From Urbifossiella limnaea (GTDB lineage Bacteria; Planctomycetota; Planctomycetia; Gemmatales; Gemmataceae), in assembly GCF_007747215.1 (NCBI RefSeq), contig NZ_CP036273.1:6680322-6744321 (forward strand): a stretch of 64,000 bases of DNA. Reading direction: 5' to 3'. Below, piece by piece: positions 1 to 8,184 of this stretch. A program made the position numbers and the translations under genes. Position 1 is the stretch's first letter. Each line of letters opens with the position of its first letter. The notes beneath the pieces are model-generated. The model ran no database searches, was not told where the DNA came from, and worked only from the letters and a program-made list of their open reading frames with translations.

Positions 1-541
1 GGAGGCGGCGGAGCAGCTTGCCGGTCGCCGGCTCCCAGACGGTCACCTCGTTCACGCCCCCGACGGCGACCTCGCGGCCGTCAGGCGAGAAGGCGAGCGC
101 GTACACCGGGGCCGGCGCCGGGTAGCGCTCCGGGGCCGCGGGGTGCGAGCGGGGCGGGAGGTAGGAGCGGATCGCCGCGGCCGGGTCGGGGCCGTCGAAC
201 GTCGCACCGGCGGCGACCCAGCGGCGGACGGCGGCGACCTGCGCCGGGCTCAGCGGCTCGTCGTCCGGCGGCATCCGCCGCTTCGGGTCGGCGTCCGTCA
301 GGCGAAGGAGCAACTCCGACTCGTCCGCCTTACCCGGCACGACCGGCGGCTCGCCCGACCTGCCGGCGACGGTCAGGTCAGCCCACGTCGCGAGCTTGTA
401 CCCGCCCTGCGCCTTCGGGCCGCTGTGGCAGCTGACGCACCGGGCCGCGAGCAGCGGGGCCACGTCGGCCTTGAAGCTCGGGTCGGCGGCGACCGCCGGG
501 GAGGCGGCCGCGAGCAGCGCGAGGGCGGCGAGGCGGGTCAT
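1..541 (-). CDS. PSCyt1-type cytochrome c / WD40 protein (5' part, runs off window)
   Basis: The reading frame starts at an ATG at 541 and is open to the left edge, so the C-terminus is outside the window. A signal peptide of about 19 residues (MTRLAALALLAAASPAVAA) is followed by a haem-binding CVSCH motif near residue 36 and the proline/pro-gly rich PSCyt1 segment ('RMPPDDEPLSPAQ'). The last visible part has a WD40 blade start ('VYALAFSPDGREVAVGG'). Planctomycete proteins of this kind are exported and combine a c-type haem domain with a beta-propeller; their substrate is unknown. The gene begins 13 bases after the stop of the DUF1549/DUF1553 gene on the same strand and is very likely the third gene of that operon. 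Confidence 0.8.
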   Translation of the reverse strand, partial: MTRLAALALLAAASPAVAADPSFKADVAPLLAARCVSCHSGPKAQGGYKLATWADLTVAGRSGEPPVVPGKADESELLLRLTDADPKRRMPPDDEPLSPAQVAAVRRWVAAGATFDGPDPAAAIRSYLPPRSHPAAPERYPAPAPVYALAFSPDGREVAVGGVNEVTVWEPATGKLLRRL

Positions 542-554
542 GGCCGGTCCGGGG

Positions 555-3500
555 TCAGTGCTGGAGCAGGAACTCGCGGGTGTTCACCACCGCCCACGCC
601 AGGTCGCGGACGGCCTCGGCGCGGTCCCCGGGGCGCGCCAGGTAGCCGACCACCTTCGCCTTCTCGGCGGCGGTCGGGAAGCGGGCGAAGGCGGCGAGAT
701 AGAGTTCGTCGGCGAGGCGGTCGTCGGACAGCGGGGCGTAGCGCGCCGCGGCGGCGACGCGCTGGGCGACGGCGCCGCCGTTGAGCATCTGCAGCGCCTG
801 GTCGACGGTCGGCTCGTCGGCCCGCTCGCAGGCGCACGGGCTCTCGCGCTTCGGCTGGCCGAACGCCCGCAGGAATTCGGACTGCTCGGGGAGCGCCCGC
901 TGTGTCGCGTACTCGGTGCGGTCGACGAGGCGGCGCAGCTGATCGCGCAGCCCGCGGACGGCTCCGTCGCCGTCGGCCCGCGCCGCGACCAGCGCGGCCG
1001 TCTGCTCCGGCGTCCGCGGCCCCGGGCGGGCGAGCAGCTCCACCGCCTCGGCCGACAGCCCGGCGGGGGGCGGCGCCTTGCCGCCCGGCGGGGTGATGGT
1101 CAGCTTCAGCGGCATCGCCCCGGCCGGCTTGGCGACCTTCAGCACCAACCGGTGCTCGCCGGCGTCGAGCGCCAGCGGCACCTTCCACGTCGGCCCGGCC
1201 GCGAGCGCCTTGTCGCGGGTGCTGTCGAACGCGAGCGTCCCGTCGGCCCACAGGGTGAACTCGAACCGCCTCCGGTCGAGTACGACCTCGGCCGTGCCGG
1301 CGGCGCGGGTGAAGACCGTGCGCGTGAGGTAGAACGTGCCGGCGCCCTTCCCGAAGTCGAACGCCCTGGCGTCGGCGTGGTCGGCCCGCTTGGTCCAGCG
1401 CGTGCCGGCGAACGGGTCGGCCGGGTCCACGGCCGCACCCGCGGCGAGCGGCCCGGCGCTGTGCCATACCCCGGCCCACCACGGCAGCGCGGCCACCTTC
1501 GTCCGCGCGCCGGCCTCCCACTTCGGCAGGTCCGCCTTGAGCCGGTCGATCGCCGCCGCGAGTTCGCCCTCACGCTTCGCCAACTCGGCGGGGATGTCGC
1601 CCGCGGGTCGGAGCGCGCCGGTCACTTGCCCGACCGCGTCTTGCAGCTGCTCGGCAGTAAGGCGGCGGACGCGGGCGTGCGAGAAAAGCACGTCGTCGGC
1701 GGCGTTGAGCGGGACCGTCGCCGCGGCGCGCTGGTACGTGTGGCTGTTGCACACGAGGCGGATGACATGCTTGCGGTCGAAGCCGGACTTCACGAACGCC
1801 GCCGCCAGCCCGTCGAGCAACTCCGGGTTCGCCGGCGGGTTCGACGAGCGGAAGTCGTCCACCGGGTGAACGATCCCGCGGCCGAGGAGCGCGGCCCAGA
1901 TGCGGTTCACCTCGACGCGCGCGAAGAACGGGTTGCCGGGCGCGGTGAGCCAGCGGGCGAACGCGGCGCGGCGGTCGGCCGCGGGGTCGTCGCCGGCCGC
2001 GCCCGCGAACGGCGCCAGCACCTTCCCGCTGGTCGGGTGCGACACCTCGCCGGCCCCCGCCAGCACGACCGCGTCGCCGTCCTTCTTGACCCGCGAGAAC
2101 ACCGCCGAGATGCGGTAGTAGTCGTCCTGCGTCCAGTTCTCGAACGGGTGGTTGTGGCACTTCGCGCAGTTGATCCGCGAGCCCATGAACAGCTGCGCCG
2201 TGGTCTCGGTCAGGTCCTCCGGCGTCGGCACGGCGAGGAAGTAGTTCGCGGCCGGCACGTCGGCCCCGCTCCCGGTCGCGGTCAGGATCGCGGTCGCCAC
2301 CTCGTTGAACGGCGTGTTCTTCCGGTAGCCGTCGGCCAGGAACGCGGCGAACCGCTCGGCCCGGCCGTCGGGCAGCCCCTTCGCGGTCACCCGCATCAGG
2401 TCCGCCGAGCGCTGCGCCCAGTAGCGCGGGAACTCCTCGGACGCCAGCAGCGCGTCGATCACCTTCGCCCGTTTGTCCGGCGCCGGGTCGGCGAGGAACA
2501 CGCGGGCCGCGGCGGCAGTGGGCAGCAGTCCGGACAGGTCGAGGTGGACGCGGCGGAGGAAGGTGGCGTCGTCGCACACGTCCGACGGCGACACCTGGAG
2601 CTGCCGCAGCTTGCCGTACACGAGTTCGTCCACGAGGTTCGCGACGGGCGGGTCGGGCCAGCGGAAGCCGGGTACGGCCTCGACCACGGTGACGTGAACG
2701 GACTCCATGTGATTCAGGTAGCGGACCGACACCGCCCCCTGGCCGCGCTTGCCCCCGGTGACGCGACCGCGGGCGTCGGCGGCGGCCACGTCCGGGTGCG
2801 AGGCGTCGTAGGTGGCGAGGGCGGTCACGTCGCGGACGGCGCCGTCAGCGAATGTGGCGCGGACGCTCAGCTGCTGCGTCAGGTGCGGGGCGGTGAGGAC
2901 GCGGGCCGGGCCGGGGAAGACGGCGATGCCGGTACACGCCGGCGCCGCCTCGTCGTCGGTCTTCGCCCCCTCGGCGATCCACGTCCGCAGCACCGCGTAG
3001 GCGGCGTCGGCCGGCGTGAGGCGCTTCCCGCCGACGTGCGGCAGGCGCATCAGCGGCTTCTTGAGCAGCAGGCTGTCGCCGGGGCGGAACGGGTCGAGCC
3101 GCCGTCCGAGCCCGCCGCGGACGAGGCTCTCGGCGTCGATCGCCGGGTCGTACCCGAACAGCGACAGGGCGAACCCGCCCTTCCCCTGCGGCGACCCGTG
3201 GCACGACCCGCTGCTGCACCCCTGCCGGGTGAGCGCCGCCAGCACCTCGGTGCGGAACCGGACCGGGTCCGGCGCGTCCTGGTTCGTCACCGTGACCGGC
3301 ACCCGGATCGTGCGCCCGGCGGCGGTCACGACGAGGTCGGCGGCGCCGTTCCGCTTCGGCCGCACCACCGCGTCGCGCACCTCGACCACGTCGGCGGCGG
3401 GTGCGAATTCCGCCTCCGCGGTCAGGTCGCGGGTGCGGCCGTCGGCGGTGAAGCCGGTGACGACGAGCTGGACCGTCGCGCGCCTCGACGCGAGCGCCAC

Positions 3501-3578
3501 GGCCGGCGGGTGGACCTCGACCCGCACCGGGGCGTCGGCCGGCTGGGCGGGGGCGAGCAGCAGCACGAGCGGGAGCAT
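555..3578 (-). CDS. DUF1549/DUF1553 protein with Ig-like N-terminus and cytochrome-like CxxxCH
   Basis: 1007 residues. A short signal peptide is followed by an Ig-like (Big2-type) stretch, a CSSGSCH haem-like motif near residue 142 in 'CSSGSCHGSPQGKGGFALS', a second Ig-like region, a DUF1549 (PSCyt2) domain starting at 'FLRRVHLDLSGLLPT' with the conserved 'INCAKCHNHPFENWTQDDY' CxxCH box, a C-terminal DUF1553 (PSD1) domain ('ARVEVNRIWAALLGRGIVHPVDDFR') and the typical end 'VVNTREFLLQH'. Function of the family is not established; it is exported and almost always sits beside DUF1501, suggesting a periplasmic pair. It starts 15 bases after the DUF1501 stop and ends 13 bases before the cytochrome/WD40 start, so all three are probably co-transcribed. 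Confidence 0.88.
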   Translation of the reverse strand: MLPLVLLLAPAQPADAPVRVEVHPPAVALASRRATVQLVVTGFTADGRTRDLTAEAEFAPAADVVEVRDAVVRPKRNGAADLVVTAAGRTIRVPVTVTNQDAPDPVRFRTEVLAALTRQGCSSGSCHGSPQGKGGFALSLFGYDPAIDAESLVRGGLGRRLDPFRPGDSLLLKKPLMRLPHVGGKRLTPADAAYAVLRTWIAEGAKTDDEAAPACTGIAVFPGPARVLTAPHLTQQLSVRATFADGAVRDVTALATYDASHPDVAAADARGRVTGGKRGQGAVSVRYLNHMESVHVTVVEAVPGFRWPDPPVANLVDELVYGKLRQLQVSPSDVCDDATFLRRVHLDLSGLLPTAAAARVFLADPAPDKRAKVIDALLASEEFPRYWAQRSADLMRVTAKGLPDGRAERFAAFLADGYRKNTPFNEVATAILTATGSGADVPAANYFLAVPTPEDLTETTAQLFMGSRINCAKCHNHPFENWTQDDYYRISAVFSRVKKDGDAVVLAGAGEVSHPTSGKVLAPFAGAAGDDPAADRRAAFARWLTAPGNPFFARVEVNRIWAALLGRGIVHPVDDFRSSNPPANPELLDGLAAAFVKSGFDRKHVIRLVCNSHTYQRAAATVPLNAADDVLFSHARVRRLTAEQLQDAVGQVTGALRPAGDIPAELAKREGELAAAIDRLKADLPKWEAGARTKVAALPWWAGVWHSAGPLAAGAAVDPADPFAGTRWTKRADHADARAFDFGKGAGTFYLTRTVFTRAAGTAEVVLDRRRFEFTLWADGTLAFDSTRDKALAAGPTWKVPLALDAGEHRLVLKVAKPAGAMPLKLTITPPGGKAPPPAGLSAEAVELLARPGPRTPEQTAALVAARADGDGAVRGLRDQLRRLVDRTEYATQRALPEQSEFLRAFGQPKRESPCACERADEPTVDQALQMLNGGAVAQRVAAAARYAPLSDDRLADELYLAAFARFPTAAEKAKVVGYLARPGDRAEAVRDLAWAVVNTREFLLQH

Positions 3579-3593
3579 GTGGCGTCCGTCGGG

Positions 3594-4985
3594 TCAGAAC
3601 AGTTCGGGGATCGGCTCGCCGGCGTGCCCGGGGTAGGTCGGCCGGCCGCCTGGCGTGTACAGCGGCTGCGACCGGTCGATGCCGAGCTTTTCGTACACCG
3701 TCGCGGCGTAGTCCTCGACCGGGTGCGCCCGCGGGGTGACGACGTACCCGCCCTCGCGGTCGGTCTCGCCGATCACCCGCCCGCCCGGCACCCCGGCCCC
3801 GGCGAACGCGAAACTGAAGGCGTGCGTCCAGTGGTCGCGGCCCTTGCGGTCGTTGATCCGGGGCGTGCGGCCGAACTCGGTGACGAAGCAGACGAGCGTC
3901 TCGGCCAGTAGCCCGCGGTCGTGCATGTCGGCGAGGAGCGCGGCGAAGGCCCGGTCGGTGCTCCCCATCATCGGCCACGTCTGAATGCCCCACCGCCCGG
4001 CCCCGGCGCCGCCGCCGCGGATGCTCGTGTCCTTCTCCGAGTAGATGTGGTCGTGGTGGTCCCAGTTCATGTTCCCGCCGCCGGGGTACGCCGCGCTCGG
4101 CGGCTCGCGGCAGTCGATGGTGACGAACCGCACGCCGCTCTCGATCAGCTTCCGGCCGAGGAGGTAGCACTGCCCGCGGTGGCCGAGGCCGTACGCCTCG
4201 CGGACCCGCAGCGGCTCGGCGGCGAGGTCGAAGGCGCGCCGGGTGTTCGGGTTGGTGAGCATGTCCCCGGCCTGGTCGCGGAGGCCGGCGATCGTCTTGG
4301 CGTCCCGGGCGTCGGCCGCGCCGGGGATGCCCACGTCGAGGCTGCCGAGGAGGTCGGTGCGGTCCTTGAACCGGCCGGGGGCCACGCCGGCGAGCGACAG
4401 GTTCGGCACCGCCCACCCCGGCTCGTGCGGCCGGCCGCCGGTCTTGAACACCTGGTGCGCCGCGGCGAGGAACCCGACCCGGGTGTTGTCCTGCTGCTCG
4501 CTCGTGCCGGGCACCATGACGTACGGCGGGAGGTGCCGGGCGGCCGTGCCGAGCCGCCGCGACACGACCGAGCCGATGTCCGGCATCTCCTCCGCCCCGC
4601 CCGGCGGCTCGCCGCTGAACACGTACTGCGACCCCTTCGGGTGGCTGTTCCCGATCCCCGGCTTCGGCTGGGTCATGCAGCGGACGACGGCGAGCTTGTC
4701 GGCGTGGGCGGCGGTGCGGGTGAGGAGCTCGGTGAACCGCACGCCGGGGACGTTCGTGTTGATGGCGCGGAACGGCGAGCGGTGCTCGGCCGGGGCGTCG
4801 GGCTTCGGGTCGAACGTGTCCACGTGTGACACCCCGCCCTGCTCGAACAGGACGAGCACGCTCGTCGCCCGCGGCCGCCGCCCGGGCGCCGCGAGGCCGC
4901 GCAGCGCCGGGAGTGACGACAGGCCGACGGCCCCGAGCGCGAGGAAGCTCCGGCGGGACGCGCGGCGGGGGGCGGGCGGCGGCAT
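3594..4985 (-). CDS. DUF1501 protein, Tat-exported
   Basis: 463 residues from the ATG at 4985. The frame is open further upstream, but that part is proline/arginine-rich and contains remnant sequence, while this ATG is followed directly by a twin-arginine signal (SRRSFLALGAVGLSSLPAL). Conserved DUF1501 features seen: 'VLFEQGGVSHVDTFDPKP', 'NMNWDHHDHIYSEKD', 'FVTEFGRTPRINDRKGRDHW' and 'GRVIGETDREGGYVV'. The fold is related to the alkaline phosphatase/sulfatase superfamily; the reaction is unknown. First gene of the leftward operon with the DUF1549/DUF1553 and cytochrome/WD40 genes. Confidence 0.88.
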   Translation of the reverse strand: MPPPAPRRASRRSFLALGAVGLSSLPALRGLAAPGRRPRATSVLVLFEQGGVSHVDTFDPKPDAPAEHRSPFRAINTNVPGVRFTELLTRTAAHADKLAVVRCMTQPKPGIGNSHPKGSQYVFSGEPPGGAEEMPDIGSVVSRRLGTAARHLPPYVMVPGTSEQQDNTRVGFLAAAHQVFKTGGRPHEPGWAVPNLSLAGVAPGRFKDRTDLLGSLDVGIPGAADARDAKTIAGLRDQAGDMLTNPNTRRAFDLAAEPLRVREAYGLGHRGQCYLLGRKLIESGVRFVTIDCREPPSAAYPGGGNMNWDHHDHIYSEKDTSIRGGGAGAGRWGIQTWPMMGSTDRAFAALLADMHDRGLLAETLVCFVTEFGRTPRINDRKGRDHWTHAFSFAFAGAGVPGGRVIGETDREGGYVVTPRAHPVEDYAATVYEKLGIDRSQPLYTPGGRPTYPGHAGEPIPELF

Positions 4986-5204
4986 GGCGGGTGGTCCCGG
5001 GCGGAGGCGGCGGACGGGCGGTGGCGGGCGGGAGGTGGTGCTATTATGCCAGCGCGGCGGCGTCCCGGATACCGGCCGCGCGCGGGATTGACGCCCCGCG
5101 TGCCGGCGCCCCGGCGTGCGGTCCGAGGGGGTCCCGGAACGCGAGGGGAAGAACCCGCCGCAAGACCCCACGACGCCGGCTCGCGCCTCGTGGCCCGGCC
5201 GCGC

Positions 5205-5570
5205 CGGCCTGACGCGGGTCGGGCGGGCGTCGAGGCCGTGAACCCGATCCGGCGGCGTGTCGGGGTCGACGCCGGGCTCGTGGCGGGGCGGCGCGGTCGG
5301 CCCGAACACCCGCACCGTGCTCCCGTTCGCGGTGTCGTTGAACTCGTCGGCGGCCCCGACCGTCACGCCCGGCTTCATCCCAGCAGGCAGTCGCCATCAC
5401 CGGGTTGCGGCCGCGGCGTGGCGGCCGGCCGGCGGCGGTCCACTGGCCGTACGGCCGGCCCGTCTCCCGCGGCGGCCACACCGGCTCGCGCGTTGGGCCC
5501 CGACACCGCCAGTCGCACCCCTGCCTTCACCAGCAGGTCGTGCCACCTCCGCCGGCCGTCGAGGCATTAC
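5205..5570 (-). pseudogene. Decayed DUF1501 remnant
   Basis: No intact gene lies between 4986 and the IS630 element at 5775. On the minus strand, three pieces in different frames resemble successive parts of a DUF1501 protein: 'LLVKAGVRLAV' (like the RLVEAGVRFV box), 'PYGQWTAAGR' (like the end of the EFGRTPxxQ...GRDH box), and 'GMKPGVTVGAADEFND' followed by 'GVDPDTPPDRVHGLDARPT', matching the usual C-terminus (GGGxKxGxTxGxTDEF ... LGxDxxxLTYRxxGxDxRLTDV). The order is right but parts are missing and frames shift, so this is read as a pseudogene just upstream of the intact DUF1501 operon. The resemblance is from memory of the family, so confidence is moderate. Confidence 0.45.
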
Positions 5571-5774
5571 GACCCGGCCTCGTGCTCGCTCGTCCATCAA
5601 ACCGGTAGCAGCCCGTTGGGAGCCGCGGGCATTGCTGCTCTGATCCCCTACCTGGGAGCGCCTGAACGAGTCACCGCGACGAATTCAGCCGGAGTGCGGC
5701 GCGGGCAACTGCGCGGTCTAGGGCAATTAGTAAGAATGGGCGGACTTTTACTGGTAGTACGGCTTTACCCACTA

Positions 5775-6834
5775 AGCAGTTGGCCCCGATTGCGTACCAT
5801 GTTTCATGATCCGCGTTCACCTCACCGTTGCGACGCAGTCCGAGTTGCAGGCTCTCCGGCGGGACCCCCTCCCGCCCCGGGTACGGGATCGGCTGGAGAT
5901 GGTCCTGCTGTCCGACGCCGGGTGGTCCCCGCCCCGGATCGCCCGGCACCTCGGGTGTGACCCGCAGACCGCCCGGGCCGTGATCCACGGGTTCAACGCC
6001 CGGGGGGTGCCGGCCCTCTACCCCGGCAAGCCCGGGCCGGCCCCCAACTACGCCCGCCGGGATCAGGTGGCCGCCCGGCTGACCGACCTGCTCGGCCAGG
6101 ACCGGACGTGGACGGCGGCCCAACTGGCCGACGCCCTCCGCCCCAACGGGATCCGGCTCCGTGCCCGTCAGGTCCGTCGGTACCTCGCCCGACTGCGGGC
6201 CGGGTACCGGCGGACGGCCTCGACCCTGGAGCACAAGCAGAACCGGCCCAAGGTCGCCCGGGCGGCGGCCGTCCTGGGCGGCCTGCAACGGAAGGCCCGG
6301 GAGGGCCGGCTGGTCCTGGACTATCTCGACCAGTGCGGGTTCGCCCCGTCGCTGCCCGGTGGGTACTCGTGGTGCCTGCCGGGCCAGCGGAAGCGGGTCC
6401 GGTACGAGTACCCCCAAGGTCGGCGGGTCAACGTCCTGGCCACCTACGAGCCGCTCGGCCCGGCCCCCCGCTTGGATGCCGTGCCGTTCGAGCGGACGCT
6501 CACGTCGGACGACCTCGTGGCCTACCTGCGGGGGAGGCCCGCGGTCGGGCGACCCCGGGTGGTGGTTCTGGACAACGCCCCGATCCACACCAGCAAGGTG
6601 GTCAAGGCCGCCCGGCCCGAGCTGGCGAAGTCGGGGGTCTACCTGTACTACCTGCCGGCGTACAGCCCCGAGTTGAACCGGATCGAGGCCGTGTTCAAGC
6701 AGGTCAAGCACCACGAGATCCCGACCCGCAGTTACGCCACCCGGTCCGATCTGCGGGCGGCCGTCGAGCAGGGCTTCAACTCATATGCCCAAAAGCTCCG
6801 CCCAGAACCTGGGAAACAACTACGGCCGGCTGCT
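5775..6834 (+). mobile_element. IS630-like insertion sequence
   Basis: 1,060 bp element. The left end 5775-5792 and the reverse complement of the right end 6817-6834 match at 12 of 18 positions (both begin AGCAG, then share GGCC and TTG), forming imperfect terminal inverted repeats. A TA dinucleotide flanks both ends (5773-5774 and 6835-6836), as expected for IS630/Tc1 target duplication. It carries one transposase gene that fills almost the whole element; the right inverted repeat lies inside the 3' end of the gene. The TA on the right is also the left flank of the neighbouring IS5-like element. Confidence 0.75.
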
Positions 6835-6837
6835 TAG
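5806..6837 (+). CDS. IS630 family transposase
   Basis: 343 residues. The N-terminus has a helix-turn-helix region ('SPPRIARHLGCDPQTARAVI', residues ~42-61), a second winged-helix-like region, and a DDE nuclease domain. Probable catalytic residues are D175 (in 'LDQCGF', where many relatives have LDE), D256 ('VVVLDNAPIHTS') and E294 ('YSPELNRIEAVF'), giving D-E spacing of 37. It should cut and join element ends at TA sites. The stop codon TAG is formed by the duplicated target TA plus the first base (G) of the adjacent IS5-like element, so the end of the protein depends on what flanks the insertion. Length is normal for the family and the gene looks intact. Confidence 0.88.
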   Translation: MIRVHLTVATQSELQALRRDPLPPRVRDRLEMVLLSDAGWSPPRIARHLGCDPQTARAVIHGFNARGVPALYPGKPGPAPNYARRDQVAARLTDLLGQDRTWTAAQLADALRPNGIRLRARQVRRYLARLRAGYRRTASTLEHKQNRPKVARAAAVLGGLQRKAREGRLVLDYLDQCGFAPSLPGGYSWCLPGQRKRVRYEYPQGRRVNVLATYEPLGPAPRLDAVPFERTLTSDDLVAYLRGRPAVGRPRVVVLDNAPIHTSKVVKAARPELAKSGVYLYYLPAYSPELNRIEAVFKQVKHHEIPTRSYATRSDLRAAVEQGFNSYAQKLRPEPGKQLRPAA

Positions 6838-7892
6838 AGGCGCGCCGTAATAGTGGCGGTCACGACCGTCCCCCTCCCCGAGAACGGGTCAGTCCGCCGG
6901 CCGGGCGTCGATCATCCGGTTGACCAGCCCGGCCACCGCCCGCACCCGGACCTCGTGCCTCTTCCGCCCGTGCCGGTTCACCTGGGTCAGCGACTGGAAC
7001 ACCCGCAGCCGCCGGATCGTGTGCTCGACCACGATCCGGCGCCGGGACACCGCCCGGTTGTACCGCACGTCCGCCGCCGGCCGCGGCTTCCCCCGCGGCT
7101 TCCGCCGCGGGGTCGTACACACCACCCCGGGCCGCAACTCGCCCGCCCCGATGTACGCCTTGTCCCCGATCAACCCGACCCCCTTCGGCAGCCGCCCCAG
7201 GAGCCGCGACCGCCCCAACAGCTTGAGGTCGGCCGTCGGCCCCGGCACGCTCGGCGGGACGTGGACGACCCGCCCGGTCTCCTCGTCCACCCCGACCTGA
7301 CTCTTGACCGTGTGCCGCTTCTTCTTCCCCGAGTAGTCGGCCCGCTGCCGCCGCTTCGGCCGGTGCGTCGGCTGCTCGAACGTGTCCACCAGGACGGCCA
7401 GCCCGGGGGTGTGCCGGAGCACGGCCGGGAGGTCGCGGCGGTGGTGCTTGCCCGGGTCGGGCATTCGCATGGTGTCCTTCCCGGCCGCGGCGAGGACCGG
7501 GACGGACCACCCGGCGAGGCGGCGGGCGGCCGACTCGGAAACCCCGAACAGGTACCCGAGGACGGCGTAGGTCGGGTACACCCGGAGCCAGACGACGGCG
7601 AGCAGGATGCGGTCGGGGTGTTCGAGCCCGGTGGTGCGGCCGCCGCCGACGGCGCGGCTCCGGTCGGGTCGGTCGTGGCGGGCGAAGTCGGCGTCGGCCA
7701 GGGCCGGGAGGACGTCGGCGAGGAGGGCGTCGAACACGTCCGGGGTGACCCCGGTGAGGGACCGGAAGACGGCCGGGTTCTTCCGGAGGCGGTCGAGACG
7801 TGCGATCATGGGCGAGTGTTGGTGTGGGGTCGGAGCCGTGAGCTCAGCCAGGTTAGAACCCCACCCCTTACCCGGCTATTGCGGCGCCCCTC
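6837..7892 (-). mobile_element. IS5-like insertion sequence
   Basis: 1,056 bp. The left end 6837-6853 and the reverse complement of 7876-7892 match at 15 of 17 positions (GAGGxGCGCCGxAATAG), giving clear terminal inverted repeats. TA flanks both ends (6835-6836 and 7893-7894), consistent with the short TA-type duplications of some IS5 subgroups. It contains one leftward transposase gene. It abuts the IS630-like element with only the shared TA between them. Confidence 0.8.
6889..7809 (-). CDS. IS5 family transposase (DDE_Tnp_4-type)
   Basis: 306 residues from ATG at 7809. An N-terminal helix-turn-helix region ('DRILLAVVWLRVYPTYAVLGYLFGV' begins near residue 67) precedes a DDE domain with probable catalytic D142 ('VLVDTFEQP'), D216 ('LIGDKAYIG') and E262 ('VVEHTIRRLR'). 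The lysine-rich 'YSGKKKRHTVKSQV' box after the first aspartate is typical of this family. The gene is intact and fills the element between the two inverted repeats, so the element may still be active. Confidence 0.88.
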   Translation of the reverse strand: MIARLDRLRKNPAVFRSLTGVTPDVFDALLADVLPALADADFARHDRPDRSRAVGGGRTTGLEHPDRILLAVVWLRVYPTYAVLGYLFGVSESAARRLAGWSVPVLAAAGKDTMRMPDPGKHHRRDLPAVLRHTPGLAVLVDTFEQPTHRPKRRQRADYSGKKKRHTVKSQVGVDEETGRVVHVPPSVPGPTADLKLLGRSRLLGRLPKGVGLIGDKAYIGAGELRPGVVCTTPRRKPRGKPRPAADVRYNRAVSRRRIVVEHTIRRLRVFQSLTQVNRHGRKRHEVRVRAVAGLVNRMIDARPAD

Positions 7893-8184
7893 TACTTGCT
7901 ACGGATGTCACCTGCTGTACCACCGAAATTGAGGCTGGCGTCAACGGTTCTCTCCCACGACTCGCACCAGCGCTCTCGCCCCATGACGCACCACCGCTTC
8001 TGCCGACGCGGCGATACCCCGCATTCATTCGCGGTTCCGACACGCACCCTTGGCCGGACTGGCCTTGGCGGGCCCTCGCGCGCTGCCACCCGGGGCCGAC
8101 GCACGGACTGCCACAATTCATCCACGCACTGAACCCACACCACAGGACCGAGTCACGTCCGCGAAGAACTTCTTCCGCAAGCTG

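Noticed and set aside
396-3911. Very long plus-strand open frame opposite the left operon
   Set aside because: Arginine/glycine/alanine-rich, no motifs, fully antisense to three recognised genes; typical high-GC shadow frame.
3594-5378. Long form of the first DUF1501 protein (594 residues)
   Set aside because: The extra N-terminus is Pro/Arg-rich and includes remnant sequence; the Tat signal directly follows the later ATG 4985.
5737-5752. Outer end of the IS630 element further left (GGGCGGACTTTTAC)
   Set aside because: Its partner sequence lies inside the transposase gene at a different distance from the end; the AGCAG ends flanked by TA fit better.
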